This document shows, in pieces, positions 1-11,068 of a stretch of 64,000 bases of DNA. Within the stretch, counting starts at the first letter, position 1. Each line of letters starts with the position of its first letter. The stretch spans positions 26,060,122 through 26,124,121 of the forward strand of contig CM055092.1 in NCBI GenBank assembly GCA_029204225.1, in the 5' to 3' direction. The notes under the pieces are model-generated. The model made no database searches. It saw nothing but the letters and a program-made list of their open reading frames with translations, and was not told where the DNA came from. The position numbers and the translations under genes are program-made. Source of the stretch: Diphasiastrum complanatum (lineage: Eukaryota > Streptophyta > Lycopodiopsida > Lycopodiales > Lycopodiaceae).

Positions 1-715
1 ACTACTTGCTTACCCTTTTGATCATATGTGAGCCTTGAAGGTACTTGTCTTTCTCTTGATGTTCTCCTTGGCTTTTGACTTGATGAAGGTCCATCATCAC
101 CACCATCCAAAGTAGGATCCTTCTCATCAACATCAAGAATGTTAGAACCATCTACTTTACCATCAATCATGCTTGAAGACACCTTTGGAATGTTTCCCTC
201 ATAAAAAATGACATCTCTACCAACAATCACTTTGTTAGTAGAAGGAATGTAAACCTTGTAGGCTTTACTCACCTCACTATATCCAACAAAAATACCTCTT
301 CTTGAAGATGGATCCTCCTTGGTCCTATCATCAAGAGTAATGTTGACATAGCATGTGAATCCAAAGGTTCTTAGAAAGTTGACACTCGGCCTCCTCTTGA
401 ATAGCATCTCAAAAGGTGTCCTTCCATCCAAAATAGCACTCGGCCACCTATTGCACAAGAAATTGTCACACAACAAAGCTTGATCCCAAAATGGTTTGTC
501 AAGATTAGCACTTAACCTCATAGCTTTAGCACTTTCACATAAAGTTCTATTCTTCCTTTCAGCCACTCCATTTTGTTGTGGGGTCCTTGATGTTGTACAC
601 TCCCTCTTGATCCCATGCTCATCACAAAAGGCCTTGAACTTGTTAGTTATGTACTCACCACCATTGTCACCTCTCAAGCACTTGACCTTTGTGGAAAATT
701 GGTTCTCCCTTGCAT
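1..715 (-). pseudogene. copia A integrase, distal part (open to window edge)
   Basis: After a frame change near 715 the minus strand stays open to base 1. It shows the second integrase aspartate region (CLRGDNGGEY, about 640-670), then NGVAERKNRT with the catalytic Glu (about 540-570), FLCNRWPSA, and the C-terminal motif GIFVGYSEVSKAYKVYIP (about 230-300). The acidic, Ser-rich linker toward RT follows (DGGDDGPSSS). It would join DNA to the host genome as part of a Ty1/copia polyprotein. It is separated from the first part of integrase by a frameshift, so no functional protein is expected. Confidence 0.88.
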
Positions 716-1203
716 TTTTTGAACTTGACAAAGACATCATACACTTCATCCTTGCTCTTTAGTAGATAGATCCAACAAAATCTACTAAAATCATCAATTA
801 ATGCTACATACATCTTAGCTCCACTATTGCTAATTGTAGTAAATCCATGAATATCCGAATGTACAAGTTGAAAAGGCTTTGTAGATCTAGAAATAGATCT
901 AGTATAAGGTAGTCTATGTGACTTAGACAAAGCACAAGTCTCACAAACATGCTTGTCATTACTTAAGGAACTTGGAAGACCAATCACAACCTTCTTCCTT
1001 GCCATTACCTCCAATGACTTGAAGTTGAGGTGTCCCATCCTTTTGTGCCAAACCTCTTGAATAGAAATTTGCTCCCTTGCAACACATCCAACTTGGTTAG
1101 CAATAACACAAGCATCAAGTTTGAACAACTTCCCTTGCCTTTTACCTTTTCCAATCAAGACATCCTTCCTTTTGATCAAACAAGCATCTCCATCAAACTC
1201 CAC
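667..1203 (-). pseudogene. copia A GAG-pre-integrase and integrase N-terminus
   Basis: This 178-residue frame carries the HHCC zinc-binding region of the GAG-pre-integrase domain (VWHKRMGHLNF, then CETCALSKSHRLPY) and the first integrase aspartate (LVHSDIHG), followed by YVALIDDFSRFCWIYLL. These are standard copia landmarks. The last residues before the stop (from about position 715 downward) are out of frame, because the integrase sequence continues in another frame. The upstream gag-protease is in yet another frame, overlapping near 1176-1203. Confidence 0.9.
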
Positions 1204-2048
1204 CTTGAGGCCCTACTTAGCATTTGACTCACACTAAGCAAATTCTTGTTAATAGATGGAATAAACAAGACATCCTCCAAATGAATATTCTTATTTGTAG
1301 AGAGAGAAATAGGAATTGTGACAATCCCTTTGATTGCACACTCACCATCATTGGCCGTGTAGATCACCCTCTTGTCATCTCCATATGCCAACAAAGAAGT
1401 GAAGTACTCTTTGTGAAAGGTCATGTGTGAACTTGCTCCACTATCAATCCACCAAGGATCTAGATCTCCATCATTAGCAAGCATACATGAAGACATCACA
1501 AAAGCATCATCATTTGCATCTTGCACATCCAAACCATCCTCATCAAGAGTAAGATTACCTTGCTTGTCTCCTTGATCTCTCTTCTTCTTGTAGCACTCAC
1601 TTGCAAAGTGTCCTTTGATGCCACAATAGAAGCACTTGAGCTTTGATCTATCCTTCTTTTTGCCACTTGAAGAAGCATCCACTTGATCTTTCCCTTTAGA
1701 CCACTTGCTTTTGGTTTTGCCCTTGAATTTGCCCTTTGTGAACATAGCATCCTCTTGAAGTGTCGATGTAAATCCACCTCTTGCTTGAAGCCTATATTCC
1801 TCATTGATCAAGATCTCTTGAAGATCCATCAAACTTGGAAAAGTCTTTTGAATAGCAATACTTTGAACAATGTTAGCATGAGCATCCAACAAGCCATTAA
1901 GAATCACTTGAATAAGCTCTTCTTCCTTAATGCTTTCATTTATGCAAGCTAACTCATCATTCAATGCTTTCATTCTCAAAACAAAAGCACTTGGACTTTC
2001 TTCATTCTTTTGCAAACAAAACAAGATTTTCCTTCTTAGAGTCAACAC
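1176..2048 (-). pseudogene. copia A gag C-terminus, zinc knuckle and protease
   Basis: A 290-residue frame. The first half is the copia gag capsid region (UBN2-type: LRMKALNDELACINESI, then VILNGL). A basic Lys/Gly stretch follows, then the CCHC zinc knuckle CFYCGIKGHFASEC that binds genomic RNA. The aspartic protease active site is WWIDSGASSHM, followed by the typical NLLSVSQM near its end. The N-terminal 100 residues of gag lie in a different frame (2042-2356), and the last residues run out of frame, so the copy is frameshifted at both ends. Confidence 0.93.
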
Positions 2049-2356
2049 TCTAGAAGTAGACTTGGATCATAAAGCTTCTTCAATGAATTCCAAGCTTCCA
2101 AAGACGATGTGCACTTACCAACTTCCTTGAGAAGTTCATTGGTAACATTCATCTTTATCATGTGTAGAGCCTTCTTGGCCCTCTTGTCATACCTCAATTG
2201 ATCTTGTTGTGTTGCTGGTCTCTCCTCCAAACCTACAACAATATCCAAAAAATTATTCATCTCAAGAAGTGACTCCATCCTCACTTTCCATAATGAATAG
2301 TTACTTGAGGTAAGCCTATCATTGGCTTCCAACATGACTCCAATTGAGGTTGCCAT
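2042..2356 (-). pseudogene. copia A gag N-terminus
   Basis: The frame starts with ATG at 2356 and reads the usual copia gag opening (EANDRLTSSNYSLWKVRMES), then KRAKKALHMIKMNVTNELLKE. It breaks near 2048, where the homologous gag of element F continues without interruption. The start is supported by alignment with gag starts at 3837 (element B) and 41563 (element F). Confidence 0.9.
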
Positions 2357-2930
2357 GTAGCAATGACCTGATCTTCTCTTTCAACTTGCTTCAATGCACA
2401 AAGCACTCCTTTGAACAACAACAAATGATTTCAAAAGAAATCACCAAGATTTGAAACTATCTCACAAATTCTCTTCTAGCACTTATCCAAGCAAATCAAC
2501 ACATAGAATCATGGAATCTTGATCAACCTATGATCTATCCTCAATCTAATGAATTTTGCCACTTCCTAGGATAGAAACACACTCAAATGAAGTCCAGAAA
2601 CCTCACTATCTAGAGATCCAATCAAAATTAGGGTTTTGACAAAATCACAAAAAATTGACTATTCCAAATCTACATGCAAATGCTGAAAATTTGATATGCA
2701 ATCTATAAGCCACCACTTAGGCTGAACCAATGATCCAAAAATCGGCCAAATCCATCATGTGAATTCAAAAAAAGAAATTGAACAAGTATATTGACCTATT
2801 TAATGTCTTGATCTACAAAAGATCCAATCTACAAAAGCAAAAAATCCGATTTTGGTTGCGTGCTCTAGACTTGATATCTTCACCAAATCATTGATAGATC
2901 TGATTTCCTCCTTCATAACCTGAAACACAA
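2357..2930 (-). other. untranslated leader of copia A
   Basis: This AT-rich stretch lies between primer-binding site and gag. No ORF or other element is seen. It matches the leader of element F (41564-42152) in several blocks, such as the sequence ending in cataacctgaaacacaa beside the primer-binding site. Confidence 0.75.
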
Positions 2931-2942
2931 GCTCTGATACCA
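2931..2942 (-). other. primer-binding site of copia A
   Basis: Minus strand TGGTATCAGAGC is complementary to the 3' end of plant initiator-Met tRNA, the usual primer for plant copia elements. It abuts the LTR end with no gap. Confidence 0.95.
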
Positions 2943-3592
2943 TGTGAAAGCTTTCAGATCCTTAAGATCCAATCTACTTGAATGATCTTTGGTTAGAAAG
3001 AGAAATACACTACCAATTTCACCAATGTAGAAAAATCAGCATCTACACACAATTTGAGATGAAAACACTAATAGAACTTGATCAAACTTGAATGAAATGA
3101 TTATGTACTGTTGCTGTCCGTACAAAACCAGCAAGCTACTGTATTTCACACGTGTGGATCCAAAAATAACAAATATAGATCATTCTACACATAGAATTGC
3201 AAGCAATCACCAAGATAGTGCACCAATGGATAGTGTAACCCAAGAGAACCATGTATAAGCATGAAATGAGATAGAGAAGAGAGAAGATGACTATCTCCAT
3301 GAGTTACATCCTTTTATAGCAGGTCCAAACCCTATTTGGCCACTTGGCTTTCTCACCAAAATGCTAACCCTACCAATTTTGGGTCTAGATTCAATGTACC
3401 CAACTTATTCAAATTGAATCTACTCAAACTCGCATTCTATCTTTCCCACACTTTCAAAAAGTATTTATTCAAATGAAATTTAGACTAATGAACTTTGAAA
3501 AGTCAACCTCTAAGTCCAAAACAAGTTTTAGCCTCAATATGCCAAATATGGAAATATTGCAAAATGTGATGAAACTAGTTGAATCTTTCACA
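2943..3592 (-). repeat. 5' LTR of copia A (650 bp)
   Basis: The LTR has inverted ends TGTGAAAG and CTTTCACA, one beside the primer-binding site and the other at 3585-3592. A TATA box (TATAAAAGG on the minus strand, 3310-3318) lies about 275 bp into the LTR. The palindromic motif TTCACACGTGTGGA is at 3145-3158. The sequence is homologous to the two LTRs of element F. Confidence 0.92.
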
Positions 3593-3836
3593 TTTCACAC
3601 GTGCCAAAAGTAGGATTCAAACCAACCAAAGTGTCACAAACCACTTTTTGTGTCTGATCTATATAACTGGTCTTGTTGAATATTTGAGATTCATCTCATA
3701 TATAGTTGCAAGTGTTTCACATAGGAAGGTAGTTCAACCTTGAAAATACCTATAGTGAAAGAGAGCAGCAACTCTAAGTCTGATAGGAACAAGCTCAAAC
3801 ATATTTCAATCCAATAACTAAGAAGTCTTCATTATA

Positions 3837-4697
3837 ATGGCATCTCAGGGAGGATATCTTCTAGAAGCCAGTGAAAGACTAAACACTTCTAATTACTCAA
3901 TTTGGAAGTTAAGAATGGAGTCTGTTTTGATTCTCCAGGATGTTATGGATATTGTGCTTGGTGTTGAGGAGGAGCCTCAAGCACAGGTTGAAATTCCTAA
4001 ATATAAGAAGAGAGCTAGAATGGCTCTACATTTCATTAAGATGAATGTATCTAATGAAATTTTGAGAGAGATAGGATCTTGCACTACAACCAAATAAGCT
4101 TGGGATGCAGTAAAGACCATCTATGAAGCAAAGAATACTTCTAGAATACTCACTCTTAGGAAACATATTCTCCAAAGTTTCCAAAGAAGTGAAGAGAGTG
4201 CATCTAACTATGTTTTGAGAGTTAAAGATTTACATAGAGAGCTTTCCTGTGTTGGTGTTACCATTAACCAAGTTGAGCTAGTTCAAGTCATACTGAATGG
4301 CTTGAGAGATGGCTATGATAATGTTGTTCAGTCTTTTGCTATTAAGGAGGGGTTACCTAATCTAGAAACTCTCCAAGGAATTCTTATTTTTGAAGAATCT
4401 AGACAAAGCTATAGACTCTCCAGGATGAACAAACTTGAACATGGTGGAAGTGACAAAGCCCTCTTTGTCAAAGGCAAGCAGAAAGAAAGGAGTAAGAACC
4501 AATTCTCTCAAGCATACAACAAAGACAAAGCCAAAGATCGAGATCAAGATGGTGAAGAGGATGATACATCTCATCCCTCTAACTCAAAAACCAAGAAGAA
4601 GAAAGTGAAGTGCTTCTTTTGTGGCAAAAAGGGGCACTATGCCTCTAATTGCTTTAAGAAAAAAAACCAACTCAAGCAAGCTAATCTCTCCAAATAG
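3837..4697 (+). pseudogene. copia B gag with zinc knuckle
   Basis: ATG at 3837 opens with the copia gag pattern (EASERLNTSNYSIWKLRMES). A TAA at 4095 follows CTTTK, but the same frame continues as gag (AWDAVKTIYEAKNTSRIL) through VILNGLRDGYDNVVQSF to a Lys-rich linker. The zinc knuckle CFFCGKKGHYASNC is at about 4612-4653. The product would package retroelement RNA. A TAG at 4695 closes it and the protease follows in the same frame. Confidence 0.92.
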
Positions 4698-5120
4698 ATT
4701 GAAGAAGATTTTGTTGCAAGTGATGGAGAAGGATCACTTATGGTGTCCAGTTTTTCTTCATCACTTTTCAAGAAAGATGGAGCTTGGTACATAGACAGTG
4801 GAGCCTCTTCACATATGTGCTATTCAAAGGAGTCATTTGACTCAATCTTACCTTTCAAAGGACTCAAGAGATCTATTTACACAGCTAATGATCATGAGTG
4901 TCCAATAGAAGGAACTGGCAACATTCCATTGAAACTTGCTTGTTCAAAAGTTCTTGCACTTTCTAATGTTCTTTTCATTCCAAAACTTACAAAGAACTTA
5001 ATTAGCGTGGGAAAGTTGCTTGATAATGGTTGTGATGTAAAGTTCAACTCCAATACTTGTTTTATCAAGAGAAAAGATGAGATCCTTGCTGATGGAACTA
5101 GATGTGGTGGAATTTTTTAG
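4698..5120 (+). pseudogene. copia B protease
   Basis: Same frame as gag. WYIDSGASSHM (about 4787-4819) holds the aspartic protease active site (DSG). LFIPKLTKNLISVGKLL is the conserved stretch before GAG-pre-integrase. A TAG at 5118 separates it from the next domain, with no frame change, so it is a point nonsense mutation. Confidence 0.9.
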
Positions 5121-5849
5121 TTGAATTCTTATGAGAATGCAAACCTTTGTGAAGTTGTTTTGTTATCTAAGGAGGAGCTGTGGCATAGAAGGTTGGGACA
5201 TCCTAACTTTACATCTATGTCTTCTCTGGTTAAGAAGGAGAATACTATTGGTCTTCCAAAATCTCTATCTAAAGATTTCAAACCTTGTGAGGCTTGTGCC
5301 ATTGCAAAGTCACACAGAAAGCCATATCAGAAGTCTTTTATAAAGACTACTTGTCCATTGGAACTCATACATTCAGATGTACATTTTTCCTCTTCTAAAA
5401 GTATTGGTAGTGCAACATATTTTGTCACCTTTAGTGATGACTTTACTAGATACACTTGGTTGTATCTACTTTCTTCAAAGGCTATGGTTTTTTATCACTT
5501 CCTTATCTTCAAAGCTTATGTAGAAAAACAGTTTTCTTGCAAAGTTAAAGCTTTAAGATGTGATGGAGGAGGTGAATATATCTCCAACAAGTTTCATAAT
5601 TATGGTGAAGGTGAAGGAATAAAGAGAGAATTTTCTTGTGCCTATTCTCCATCTCAAAAAGGAGTAGCTGAGAGGAAAAACAGATCTTTATGTGAGTATG
5701 CTAAAGCAATTCGCGTAGCAGCTTCTTTGCCTATTGAATACTGGGGTGAAGCTATAAATTGTGCAAACTATTTGTGCAATAGGTTACCTCACAATGCTCT
5801 TGTTGGAAATCACCTTTTGAAGTCTTGTTTCAGAGAAAACCTAATGTAG
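5121..5849 (+). pseudogene. copia B GAG-pre-integrase and integrase core
   Basis: The zinc-binding H-H-C-C motif is visible (LWHRRLGHPNF, then CEACAIAKSHRKPY). The integrase core shows the first Asp in LIHSDVHF, the second in LRCDGGGEY and the Glu in GVAERKNRS. The frame ends at the 5847 stop, and integrase resumes in a second frame from 5825, giving a frameshift after GNHLLK. Confidence 0.92.
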
Positions 5850-6421
5850 ATCACCTTAGAGTTTTTGGTTGTACTTGCTTTGTTAATATGCCCTTGGAAA
5901 GAAGGAAAAGAGATGATTCTAATTCTGTTATAGGGATCATAGTTGGATATGCATCCAACAAGAAAGCTTACAGGATCTATGTTCCCTCTACCTCAACTAC
6001 AATTGAGAGTAGAGATGTGATATTCCATGAAGATCAAAAATACATTCTTGAGAAGGCCGAGTTCGAAGATTCTCATAAAGATACTCCAATCATCACCCTT
6101 GACGATCATCATGGAGAGATGGGGCCGAGATTTGAGGAGGAGTCACCTCGAATTTTTTCACCAAGGAGATCTCAAAGAGAAAGATCCGAGCCTAGAAGGC
6201 TTATCTATGAAGATAGAGGAAAGCAAGTGGAAATCAACTCCACTAATTGTGACTATTTTATTTCTCATGAGGAGCCGAAGGATGTATATGATGCTATCAA
6301 CTCGAAGGAATGGTACCTTGCCATGAAGGAAGGATATGATGCTTTGATGGCTAATAATACATGGGAACTTGTGGATCTTCCATCCAACAAGCATACCGTT
6401 GGGTGCAAATGGGTTTTTTGA
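5825..6421 (+). pseudogene. copia B integrase C-terminus and start of RT
   Basis: Reads LRVFGCTCFVNMP and GIIVGYASNKKAYRIYVP (integrase C-terminal part), then an acidic linker, RRSQRERSEPRRL, and the RT start (EWYLAMKEGYDALMANNTW, CKWVF). It ends at a frameshift and stop at 6419. Confidence 0.9.
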
Positions 6422-6959
6422 GTCAAGTATAATCAACAAGTACAAGGCTAGGCTTTGTGCTAAAGGATTTGCTCAAGTATATGGACTTGATTATGAGGAG
6501 AACTTTGCCCCAGTTGCAAAGATGGTGTCAATTAGAATCATAATTTCTCTTGCTTGTTTTTTCAATTGGCAAATTCTTCAACTAGATGTTTCTAATGCAT
6601 TTCTAAATGGCTATCTAGAAGAAGAGATCTATATGGATCAACCTATTGGGTTCATCCATGATAAGGAAAAAGTTTGCTTGCTCTTCAAAAGTTTATATGG
6701 ATTAAAGCAAGCCCCAAGGTCATGGTATTCTCGACTTAACACCTTTCTTGAGTCATTAGGATTTAACCTTAGTAACTATGATCCTTCCTTATATGTCAAG
6801 TTTTTTGATAAAGATATTGTCATCCTTCTTATTTATGTTGATGATATCATTCTGACAGGAAGTTGTATCAAGTTAGTTGAGGAAACCAAGATTGCACTTA
6901 AAAGAATTCAAGATGCAAGATCTTGGAAAAATACACTATATTCTAGTATTAGAGATTGA
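6369..6959 (+). pseudogene. copia B reverse transcriptase
   Basis: RT motifs are KARLCAKGFAQ, LQLDVSNAFLNGYLEEEIYM, SLYGLKQAPRSWYSRL and the catalytic IYVDDIIL at about 6832-6855. From about 6915 onward this frame is wrong and the domain continues in the frame that starts at 6877. A functional copy would make cDNA from element RNA. Confidence 0.92.
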
Positions 6960-7797
6960 CTTTCTTAAAGATAAAGCTTTCATATGTCAATCCAAGTATG
7001 CTCTTTCAATGTTAAAAAAGTTCAATATGTTGAATTGTAAGAGTATAGAAACGCCTATGGAGCAAAATATAAAGGACTCTAACAAAGGTGATGAAAGATC
7101 CTTCAAGGACATCACACTTTTTAGAAGTCTTATAGGCTCCTTAATTTGGCTCACAATAACTAGACCTGACATAAGCTTTAGTGTTCATAAGTTGAGCCAG
7201 GCTATGCAAAATCCTTCAATTTATCATTGGAAAAAGGCCAAGAGAGTGCTTAGATATATATCTTCAACTTTTGATTTTGATTTATTATATAAAAGTGAAG
7301 ATCTTTCTATTATTGGTTATTCTGACTCGGATTTTGCAAGTGATAGAGCAGACCGGAAATCTACAAGTGCTTATGTCATATATCTTGGAGAAAACTTGAT
7401 ATCTTGGCTTTCCAAAAAGCAAGAGACTGTATCACTCTCATCATGTGAAGCTGAGTACAAGGCGCTCACTACAACAACAAAGGAAGTGCTTTGGATCATG
7501 AGGTTACTAGTGGAGCTAAAGATAATTATGTAAGAAAATATACCTATGATCATGTGTGACAACAATTCAGCTCAAGCCCTTGCCAACAACCCAATATTCC
7601 ATGCAAGGAGCAAACATATCAAAGTTGCACATCACTTCGTGAGAGAGAAGCTCATTGGAGGTGAAATCAAGTTGGAACACATCGACACATCATCTTGCAT
7701 TGCAGATATGCTCACCAAACCTTTGAGCAAAAGTTCCTTCAACAAGCATAGAGCCAACCTTGGAGTTATACCAAGATCCATGTTCAAATCAATATAG
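6877..7797 (+). pseudogene. copia B RT C-terminus and RNase H
   Basis: Begins effectively at about 6915 with DLGKIHYILVLEI, then RSLIGSLIWLTITRPDI. RNase H follows: GYSDSDFASDRADRKSTSAY, ETVSLSSCEAEYKAL, then after a TAA at 7531 the same frame gives CDNNSAQALANNPIFHARSK and HIDTSSCIADMLTKPLSK. The last codons before the stop at 7795 are the normal copia C-terminus. Confidence 0.92.
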
Positions 7798-7806
7798 ATC
7801 ATTTTT

Positions 7807-7814
7807 AGGAGGAG
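7807..7814 (+). other. polypurine tract of copia B
   Basis: AGGAGGAG directly precedes the TG of the 3' LTR. The same tract occurs before the LTR at 25609. Confidence 0.85.
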
Positions 7815-8598
7815 TGTTAGAATTGAAAAACAATCCATATTGATTTCTTGGCTTGCTACAAATGTTGTACCATGCAAGTATGTAGCTCATTAATGCAAAA
7901 TGCCAAGTTTGGCCTACATAGAATTCGAGCTACATGGTTATGTATTGTCTAGTTTTATAAATGCAACTTGCATATAGTTTGTAGACATAGAATTAGCATG
8001 ATTATGCTTGTAGAAACTCGTGGCAACTCACATGCATTAATTGTAAGTGATCCATAGTGACATGCAAGGCATGCACAAAGTTTATTGGACACATGCATGA
8101 TGATTTGGACATTTCTAGTTAGAACTAGTACACTTGTAAAAAGTCGGTAGAATTTCATGCATGACAAGTGACAAATGTCACATAGACTCTAGATGTCACT
8201 TTAGATGTCATTTTGGAATGGATGGATATGGTTCTACCTCGAGCTACCTCAATCTCCATAAATATGTGTAGCTCTCCACACAATTGATAATGAAGAACCA
8301 AAGCTTTGTAGCTATCTCATGTCATTTTGGATCTAAACAAATATTGCTTGTTATCTCTCTAGCTCTCTCTCTCTCTAACTCGTGTTGAGGCTAATGCTTA
8401 TACATTGAAATCTTGTATTTTTTCATTCTTTGATCATTGCTATTATATTCTGTTGATTAGCATGCTAGATTGTGGATTAGCCATTTCTTCTGAACTAGAT
8501 TTTGTTGATCAATCTAGAATCAGGTTATAGTGCCAGTCACAAAGCTTAATTAAGATCAGTCACTCTTGTGGACATTCCCCACACGTGTGAATTCTTCA
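7815..8598 (+). repeat. 3' LTR of copia B
   Basis: Starts TGTTAGAATT after the polypurine tract. A probable end is AATTCTTCA at 8590-8598, an imperfect inverse of the start, just after CACACGTGTGAA. The end is inferred because no second LTR is present for comparison. A short CT-rich run is at 8358-8378. Confidence 0.7.
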
Positions 8599-8830
8599 AA
8601 ATTGTCAGCAGCGCGCCTGTCAAAAGTATTAGAACACAAGTATTTCATGAATTGTAGGCCTGTACATAATCCCATGAATCTAGGTCTCAAATTATCCAAG
8701 GAACTTTGCCCTCAAACCAATGAGGAGAAGGCTGAAATAAAGAAGTTTCCATACCAATCTATAATCGGATCCCTGTATCCATACCAATGATCTCAACCAG
8801 GTCAGATCTTGCATATTCCATCAGTTCCTT
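8599..8830 (+). pseudogene. copia RT fragment (C-terminal part)
   Basis: The plus frame shows KVLEHKYFMNCRPVHNPMN, LKLSKELCPQTNEEKAEIKK and PYQSIIGSLY. This is the RT region between the catalytic YVDD and RNase H, from a copia family different from B. It has stops and is cut by the short-LTR remnant that follows. Confidence 0.75.
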
Positions 8831-8849
8831 ATTGTCAATTTTTCACCAA

Positions 8850-9331
8850 ATTTTTCCCTGTCTGATGCTATGCATAGGCTAATAATCCCTCTGCCGAGGT
8901 TAGCAAGCCTCTATAAATTAGAAACCGTGCACCAGTGCTTCTCTTTCCGTCTTCAACCCGCCGTAAGACCCCGAACTCTCAGAAGACAGTTCTCCCGAAG
9001 CTCTCTTCAACGACGACACTGTACTGTGTACACTCCCTGTACGGCTCTGATACCAACTTAGAATTTGCTTTGCACAGGAACACAGATCATGCTACACAGT
9101 AACACAGACAGAAAATCACTCTCCTCAGCAAGCTCACATAGCAACTGTATTTCTCAAAATGAAATTACACTGTACATATAGTTGTTCACTCAGGCACCCC
9201 ATGCATGATCCAGGTTGCCGTTGGCGGGACGCGTGTCCCGTCGACTTGCCTCGTGGCGAGGCCAATTGATCCTTATCCACTGATAGGACCCACAGTACAG
9301 TAACACAGTGATTCTAGCTTTAATTCTAACT
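8850..9331 (-). mobile_element. truncated short-LTR retroelement J (LTR + primer-binding site + leader)
   Basis: On the minus strand the LTR (9331-9060, about 272 bp) is followed at once by primer-binding site TGGTATCAGAGC (9059-9048) and about 200 bp of GC-richer leader. No gag or pol follows. The LTR matches the solo LTR at 41249-41523 along its length (for example gcctcgtggcgagg, cgacgggacacgcgtcccg). LTR ends read AGTTAGAATT and AATTCTAAGT, not TG..CA. The left limit is approximate. Confidence 0.8.
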
Positions 9332-9439
9332 TAAACTACCGCAATACCCCTTCTAACAAACAAAAATAGACTAAAAACAACTAAAACACCAATTAAACTA
9401 GTTAATAGTAGCTATCCCCAACAACGACACCACTTTAGA
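9332..9439. other. short unassigned AT-rich stretch
   Basis: No coding pattern. It links the J LTR to the repeat block at 9440. Confidence 0.5.
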
Positions 9440-9640
9440 GTCGTAAGCCACCCTCCGCTTGTCAAGAAGGGTTAGATCCACAAGGATAGGTTCCTAACTA
9501 TGATTAGTTGCTTTTTTTTTTTTGACAAAAACTAACACTAGCCCCCAAAACTAACTCTAACCACACATGCCATCAATAGTAAAGGTCAAATAGAGGAAGG
9601 AGAGAGAGTTAGAGGGAGGTAGCTCATTAGCTAATCTAAT
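9440..9640 (+). repeat. dispersed repeat, inverse copy at 22010-22260
   Basis: Shared blocks read AAGGGTTAGATC, then GATAGGTNCCTAACTATG, then purine-rich GAGAGAG/TTAGAGGG. The reverse complement of 22010-22260 carries the same order. It is noncoding and resembles part of an LTR or leader; the family is not identified. Confidence 0.6.
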
Positions 9641-10212
9641 GGAGAAGCATTAAGAAGCATAAATCAATGAAATAACAAAGTATAGAAAATTAGGAAGCTT
9701 CAATGAAAAAGCGTTAGACACAAAGCAAAAACTCACGAGGATGTTTGATTCCACAAAGTGGTAGAGTATCCTCCTCTCTATTAGCATGTAAACACTCAAC
9801 TTATTAATAACGAAGTCACAAAGGATATCTCGATAGAGTTAGAGATAGACTCCTTTCATTGGTGAATTTGTCTCGTGATATTGTAACAAATGATATCGAT
9901 ATCAATGGAATAACAAATGAGCAAACGATACAAAATTTTGATATACTACATCTTACTATATTGCTAATTATATTAATTGCTCTATTTATTTATTTGATAA
10001 ATTGGCATGACACAAAAATATGTATGTACATTCAATTATTATATTGTTATATAGTATATTATTACCACATTATGGTTTTCACTTGTATATATGGCCCCTA
10101 ATGTTGTAGAAAATCAAATTTAATGTGTTGATCATGAAAATATAATCAAAATCAACTCTATAGTAAACTAGGGCTTATACCAAGGTGTGCAATTTTTCAT
10201 CAACGCCATATA
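9641..10212. other. AT-rich stretch without a recognised gene
   Basis: Only short frames occur. A plus frame at 9859-10101 is hydrophobic by AT-richness and has no recognisable domain. Confidence 0.5.
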
Positions 10213-10254
10213 ATCCTCAAAATAAGCATTGAAAGTAGATGCTAATTCCAAGGA
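10213..10254. repeat. terminal palindrome, left end of inverted-repeat block
   Basis: An imperfect palindrome with 16-bp arms around the loop TGAAAGTAG; the right arm reads ATGCTAATTCCAAGG. The equivalent sequence at 18030-18070 is a perfect palindrome. The loop points the same way in both, although the flanking arms are inverted. Confidence 0.75.
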
Positions 10255-11068
10255 TTAAGTGAATAATTATAAGGCATATACCAATGTCAATCAATGCACA
10301 AAAGTCTCGTGCCACCCATCTTATGGGCTATCGTTAAAAAGAAAATCTCCAAAATAGCATTGGAAAGCCTTCATCTTCTTGTAGGTAGTAAAAAATAAAT
10401 AAAAGCATTAAAAGTAAATGCTAATTCCAAGGATATATTAACATTTGAATTTGATGTTCACATAGTATTGATACCTGGTTACAAAACCAAGGAACTTATC
10501 TGATTTGTAGGGCCACTATAGAAAAGAATTGACTATACACATCAATATTCATACTCACAAGTGTTTGTCACTTCAAGAATAAGTTAAATCAATTGAAACT
10601 CATTTGTTTGACGCTATCATAGCTAATTAGCTTTGATTTACATTTAGTTGTTCCTATTATGGATTTAACTTAGATACAACTTAACATCTTATCATCATTG
10701 ATGTGATATTGGTACTCCTTTTAAGTTGAGCCATATCACCACGTAAGTGCAAAAGATTCTCATAGCACACAAAGTTTTATTTATAAATATTGAAATCTTT
10801 ATAAAGCTAAAGTATAAGCAGTTCTTTACCACTTTGGAAGTTTGACTAAGTGCTTGACTTGACATGTGAAATGCATGTTTTTTTTTTAAATGAGTGTTTG
10901 TCTTTATGGCACCTAGAATTAATAAAGGCACATCCTATGCGTAGGATGGCAATGATTATGCATGGATGAATCCATGTGGTTTATATTTTAGTTTTGGCAT
11001 TCATTCTAGTTGATTGCATTTATGAAGTTTCAACCAAGTCCAACAAACGAAATTGTATTGTTGCGTAA
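10241..11068 (+). repeat. left arm of large inverted repeat (about 0.83 kb)
   Basis: Its reverse complement matches 17183-18055 across the whole length with small indels. Shared blocks include ggcatataccaatgtc, caatgcacaaaag, ccaaaatagcattggaaagc, gtgtttgtcacttc, ttccaaagtggta (inverse) and the inner block caaccaagtccaacaaa. No transposase is visible in the arm. Confidence 0.85.

Larger units (their letters stand above)
1..3592 (-). mobile_element. Ty1/copia retrotransposon A (5' part; 3' end outside the window)
   Basis: Reading the minus strand, the order is 5' LTR (3592-2943), primer-binding site, leader, gag, zinc knuckle, protease, GAG-pre-integrase and integrase, running off the window at base 1. 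This order, with integrase before RT, defines copia elements. The coding part needs at least three frames, so the copy is inactive. Its gag and LTR closely resemble those of element F at 37193-42620, so A is a pol-bearing relative of that shortened element. Its right end abuts the leader of element B, so A probably inserted into the 5' part of B. The target duplication cannot be checked because the other end is missing. Confidence 0.93.
3593..8598 (+). mobile_element. Ty1/copia retrotransposon B (5' end lost, decayed)
   Basis: The order is leader remnant (3593-3836), gag, protease, integrase, RT, RNase H, polypurine tract and 3' LTR. No 5' LTR or primer-binding site remains; element A abuts the leader instead. 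Gag to integrase stay in one frame but with three in-frame stops (4095, 4695, 5118). At least three frameshifts follow (about 5830, 6415 and 6915) and one more stop (7531). This is an old, inactive copy. Confidence 0.93.

Noticed and set aside
2931-2942. tRNA-Met gene fragments at each TGGTATCAGAGC
   Set aside because: They are 12-nt retroelement primer-binding sites beside LTR ends, not tRNA genes; no cloverleaf is present.
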